Of a stretch of 64,000 bases of DNA, positions 61,786-64,000 are shown piece by piece; the stretch's first letter is position 1, and each line of letters opens with the position of its first letter. This DNA comes from an uncultured Chloroflexales bacterium (GTDB lineage Bacteria > Chloroflexota > Chloroflexia > Chloroflexales > Chloroflexaceae). Made by a program: the position numbers and the translations under genes. The notes under the pieces were generated by a model. The model saw nothing but the letters and a program-made list of their open reading frames with translations. It was not told the DNA's origin and ran no database searches. Location of the stretch: the NCBI GenBank assembly GCA_937902315.1, contig CALGUG010000033.1:124001-188000 (forward strand), in the 5' to 3' direction.

Positions 61786-62283
61786 ATGAACCTAGAAACC
61801 TTACGGGAGCTCTTTGATTACAATAGTTGGGCCAACGAACGGATTTTAGTGCGTGTGCGAGAATTGTCTCCTGAACAGTTGCACCAGCCTACCGATTTTA
61901 GCTACCCGAGCCTGTTCAAAACCCTCGTACATATCATGAGCGCAGAGTGGCTTTGGCGTCAGCGTATGCAGTTCGGCGTTTCGCCCGAGCGCATGCACAC
62001 CGCCGAAGATTTTCGCGATCTAGCCAGCCTCGAAGCCGCATGGCAGCAGAATACTCAAGAGCTGATGGCCTATCTTGCTACGCTGACTGAACGTGACCTA
62101 CAGTCGAAGTTTTCGTATCGCAACCTTGAGCAACAGGATTGTACCAACCTGCTTTGGGAATCTTTGTTGCACCTTGTGATGCATGGCATGCAGCACCGCA
62201 GCGAGTGTGCCGCCATGCTGACTAGTTTGGGCCATTCGCCTGGCGATATCGATTTTATTGTCTTTGTAAGAAAGCGAGTGTAG
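61786..62283 (+). CDS. DinB-family protein
   Basis: A 165-residue four-helix bundle. It starts M-N-L-E-T-L-R-E-L-F-D-Y-N-S-W-A-N, characteristic of DinB/YfiT-like proteins, with metal-ligand candidates in V-H-I-M-S-A-E-W-L-W and H-G-M-Q-H-R-S-E. Members are thiol-S-transferases or unknown. ATG 61786 is chosen because GAGG lies 6 bases upstream; TATAAT at 61742 may be its -10. Confidence 0.82.
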   Translation: MNLETLRELFDYNSWANERILVRVRELSPEQLHQPTDFSYPSLFKTLVHIMSAEWLWRQRMQFGVSPERMHTAEDFRDLASLEAAWQQNTQELMAYLATLTERDLQSKFSYRNLEQQDCTNLLWESLLHLVMHGMQHRSECAAMLTSLGHSPGDIDFIVFVRKRV

Positions 62284-62351
62284 GGTCGTTTAGGCGCGCT
62301 GAGATGACATATAGCGTATTTGAGTATTTGCTCAAATGATATACTGGCTTG

Positions 62352-62380
62352 TTGCGAAGCCGCTGCAAGTCATGTACAAT
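62352..62380 (+). promoter_or_regulatory. Promoter of the FmdB-like gene
   Basis: TTGCGA, 17-base spacer, TACAAT. It ends 54 bases before the ATG. Confidence 0.6.
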
Positions 62381-62434
62381 AAGGCAAATAACAACGTCAT
62401 ACATCATATTTGAGATAGAGGAGGTCGCGCACTT

Positions 62435-62746
62435 ATGCCGACGTACGTCTATGCATGCGATGCTTGTGGGAAGCAATTTGAGAAAAGCCAGAGTTTCAAG
62501 GAAGATCCTTTAACTAGTTGTATTCTTTGTCACGAGGATGGTAAAGTCCACCGTGTGCTTCAGCCTGTAGGTATCGTATTTAAGGGATCGGGTTGGTATA
62601 TTAACGATAGCCGCAAAACTGATACCTCGGTAAGCCCGGCGAGCAGTTCAAAGAACGGTACAAAGAGCGAAAACGGTACAGGTTCAGAGAGTTCGATAGA
62701 TTCTAAGGCAGACTCGATTGCAAGTACAACTTTCCCAGACGACTAA
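62435..62746 (+). CDS. FmdB-family zinc-ribbon protein
   Basis: A 103-residue protein. The N-terminus M-P-T-Y-V-Y-A-C-D-A-C-G-K-Q-F-E and later C-I-L-C form the family's zinc ribbon. The region K-G-S-G-W-Y-I-N-D matches FmdB-type putative regulators. The C-terminal ~40 residues are Ser/Gly/Lys-rich and disordered. AGGAGG lies before the ATG. A hairpin follows the stop immediately. Confidence 0.88.
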   Translation: MPTYVYACDACGKQFEKSQSFKEDPLTSCILCHEDGKVHRVLQPVGIVFKGSGWYINDSRKTDTSVSPASSSKNGTKSENGTGSESSIDSKADSIASTTFPDD

Positions 62747-62765
62747 ACTTCGCCAACAGCGAAGT
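62747..62765 (+). terminator. Small hairpin at the FmdB-like gene stop
   Basis: ACTTCGC pairs with GCGAAGT around a 5-base loop, directly after the stop. No T-run. Confidence 0.4.
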
Positions 62766-62804
62766 CTGAATGTCCAAGGTAGGGCAACTCGTACGCGTAC
62801 TTTT

Positions 62805-62873
62805 GTGGGGCTGTGTGCCTCTCAGTTGTGGCGGGCTTGTAGTGCATGTCCCGAAACGAAAGCATGTTGTTAG
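62805..62873 (+). CDS. Possible Cys-rich leader peptide before cysE-cysS
   Basis: A GTG-started 22-codon frame with Cys codons at 4, 12, 15, 21 and 22, so the peptide ends Ala-Cys-Cys immediately before the stop. A 12-bp hairpin (62873-62899) begins at that stop. Downstream genes make cysteine precursor and charge tRNA-Cys. No ribosome site precedes the GTG, so it would have to be leaderless or weakly translated. A 54-codon frame in another register (62770-62934) overlaps it. Treat as a hypothesis. Confidence 0.35.
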   Translation: MGLCASQLWRACSACPETKACC

Positions 62874-62899
62874 GGGTATCGTAGTCTCTACGGTACCCC
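62873..62899 (+). promoter_or_regulatory. Stable hairpin in the cysE leader
   Basis: GGGGTATCGTAG pairs with CTACGGTACCCC (one G-T pair) around TCT, 57 bases before the cysE ATG. No T-run, so it is probably not a simple terminator. Confidence 0.55.
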
Positions 62900-62955
62900 G
62901 TTCCCCAACACTACGTTTCTACCGCCTACGCTAGGTCACGACGGGAGGTATTTTT

Positions 62956-63750
62956 ATGTCTTTGAGAACAGCTTTACAAATCATTCGCGATGATGTGCGT
63001 GCGATCTTTTTGAACGACCCGGCGGCAAAGTCGATAGCTGAAGTCTTGCTTTATCCTGGTTTGCACGCCATTGTTATTCATCGTGTAGCTCACGCCCTAT
63101 GGAAGCGACGCATTCCATTTTTCCCTCGCTTGATCTCGCAGATCGCTCGATTCCTAACCGGTATTGAGATTCACCCTGGCGCAACGATTGGGCGAGGCTT
63201 TTTTATTGACCACGGTATGGGCACGGTGATCGGCGAAACCACCATTATCGGCGATTGGGTTATGCTCTATCAAGGCGTAACGCTCGGTGGAACTGGCAAA
63301 CAGCAGGGCAAACGTCACCCCACCCTTGAAGATCAAGTTGTTGTTGGTGTTGGCGCGTCGATTTTGGGCGATATTACGATCGGTAAAGGTGCTAAGGTTG
63401 GTGGTGGTGCAGTTGTTGTGAAAGATGTGCCTCCCCATTCGACGGCCGTAGGCGTACCCGCCCGTATTGTAGCGACCCGCGATCCCAACACAGGCGAAAC
63501 CCGCCGTGTCGAGCAGCTTCCCGATCCCGATGGCGAATTGTTGCGCAGTCTGCGCGACCGCGTTTTCGAGCTAGAGGCGCGTTTGGCTGTTATGGAACAG
63601 GTGACTCACAACCATACCGCCGAGCGCCATGTGAAGGAAGCCGAACTGCCAGCGTTGCTCTGTGCTGCCCTTGATGAGATCCAGTGCCGGAATAATCGAC
63701 CCGCATCGAACATCTATGACGAAGATTTCCTGAGCGGCTCAGGAATATAA
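62956..63750 (+). CDS. cysE: Serine O-acetyltransferase
   Basis: A 264-residue hexapeptide-repeat enzyme making O-acetylserine, the cysteine precursor, from serine and acetyl-CoA. The short-form (EpsC-type) N-terminus leads to the left-handed helix with I-H-P-G-A-T-I-G, F-F-I-D-H-G-M-G-T-V-I-G-E-T and G-G-T-G-K-Q-Q-G-K-R-H-P-T, the catalytic His/Asp region. A C-terminal extension of ~70 residues has a coiled-coil-like stretch. GGGAGG precedes the ATG. It is followed 16 bases later by cysS, a common pairing. Confidence 0.92.
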   Translation: MSLRTALQIIRDDVRAIFLNDPAAKSIAEVLLYPGLHAIVIHRVAHALWKRRIPFFPRLISQIARFLTGIEIHPGATIGRGFFIDHGMGTVIGETTIIGDWVMLYQGVTLGGTGKQQGKRHPTLEDQVVVGVGASILGDITIGKGAKVGGGAVVVKDVPPHSTAVGVPARIVATRDPNTGETRRVEQLPDPDGELLRSLRDRVFELEARLAVMEQVTHNHTAERHVKEAELPALLCAALDEIQCRNNRPASNIYDEDFLSGSGI

Positions 63751-63766
63751 CGAGAATCTAAATCGT

Positions 63767-64000
63767 ATGAGTATTCAACTGTATAATTCGCTTACGCGCC
63801 GAGTCGAACCGCTTGAGACGATCGAACCGCAAGTGGTGCGGATGTATGTCTGTGGCGTAACTGTTTACGACGATGCCCATATCGGTCATGCCATGTCGGC
63901 TATGGTCTTCGATACGATTCGTCGCTATCTAGAATGGTCGGGCTATACGGTCAAACATATCGTCAACTTCACCGATGTCGACGATAAGATCATTATGCGC
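63767..64000 (+). CDS. cysS: Cysteinyl-tRNA synthetase (3' partial)
   Basis: The first 78 residues are present before the window ends. M-Y-V-C-G-V-T-V-Y-D-D-A-H-I-G-H-A-M-S contains the zinc-ligand Cys and an intact H-I-G-H, and N-F-T-D-V-D-D-K-I-I matches CysRS strongly. One V replaces the usual P in C-G-P-T. It charges tRNA-Cys and is likely co-transcribed with cysE. Confidence 0.93.
   Translation, partial: MSIQLYNSLTRRVEPLETIEPQVVRMYVCGVTVYDDAHIGHAMSAMVFDTIRRYLEWSGYTVKHIVNFTDVDDKIIMR

Noticed and set aside
62770..62934. 54-codon frame upstream of cysE
   Set aside because: It has an ATG but no ribosome site, no family resemblance, and runs through the stable hairpin. Retained only as a competitor to the Cys-leader idea.

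Overview
The window is bacterial chromosome. It most likely comes from a Chloroflexota (Chloroflexi-type) organism, probably near class Chloroflexia, but this is an inference from gene content and was not tested by alignment. Supporting signs are a sdhCAB operon of the single-membrane-subunit (type B, menaquinone) kind, a fused biotin carboxylase/biotin carrier chain, a large secreted protein ending in a V-Y-I-P-L-V type tail, a bacterial Qng1 queuosine-salvage protein, and intergenic spaces full of short modular repeats. I see no phage, plasmid or rRNA genes and no CRISPR array. One tRNA gene is present.

Layout. 0-3.4 kb: the 3' part of a secreted amidase-like (PGRP) protein with four WYFAEG repeats, overlapping a membrane coiled-coil protein. 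3.4-10.3 kb: a TIM-barrel sugar isomerase, an SDR epimerase, an acyl-CoA carboxylase alpha chain, and a GH13 protein that has lost its catalytic Asp residues. 10.8-14.5 kb: sdhCAB with its own promoter and terminator. 15-24 kb: an orphan AAA ATPase, a Gfo/Idh/MocA oxidoreductase, Hsp20, azlCD with a GNAT gene between them, and a PAS/histidine kinase/HD-GYP hybrid. 24.5 kb: an isolated phage-antirepressor-like gene. 25.9-39.2 kb: a divergent sugar locus. The leftward arm encodes DeoR and AraC regulators, a MOSC protein, a TIM-barrel epimerase, an SDR, an OMP-decarboxylase-superfamily enzyme and a zinc alcohol dehydrogenase. The rightward arm encodes a CUT1 ABC importer without its ATPase, then rhaM, rhaI and rhaB. 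The divergent promoters sit among three related operator-like sites. 39.7-47.1 kb: two exported proteins, a Lon-N-domain protein and an AcuI/YhdH reductase. 47.3-50 kb: tyrS behind a tyrosine-rich leader peptide and attenuator, then tgt. 50.7-64 kb: an AP2-like protein, a P-loop kinase, tRNA-Leu(CAG), an FAD oxidoreductase, an ABC exporter, an AraC regulator, serC, qng1, a P1B-type metal ATPase, DinB, an FmdB zinc ribbon, cysE and the start of cysS.

Most notable observations. (1) A complete-looking transcription attenuator precedes tyrS: promoter, 19-codon leader with four Tyr codons, antiterminator and terminator. (2) The TyrRS it controls reads T-I-G-N where the HIGH motif should be. (3) The Tgt has substitutions at the positions that separate preQ1-using from queuine-using enzymes, and a qng1 gene lies 8 kb away, which suggests queuine salvage. 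(4) The GH13 protein looks like a pseudoenzyme. (5) Intergenic islands are built from a few modules: a roughly 60-bp core (Rep-A, 15 copies), a roughly 120-bp MITE-like element with inverted ends (Rep-B, 12 copies including hybrids), a hairpin with compensatory changes that usually lies just past gene ends (Rep-C, 5 copies), and a roughly 270-bp block (Rep-D, 2 inverted copies flanking the rhamnose locus). (6) A weaker but interesting Cys-rich open frame precedes cysE-cysS.
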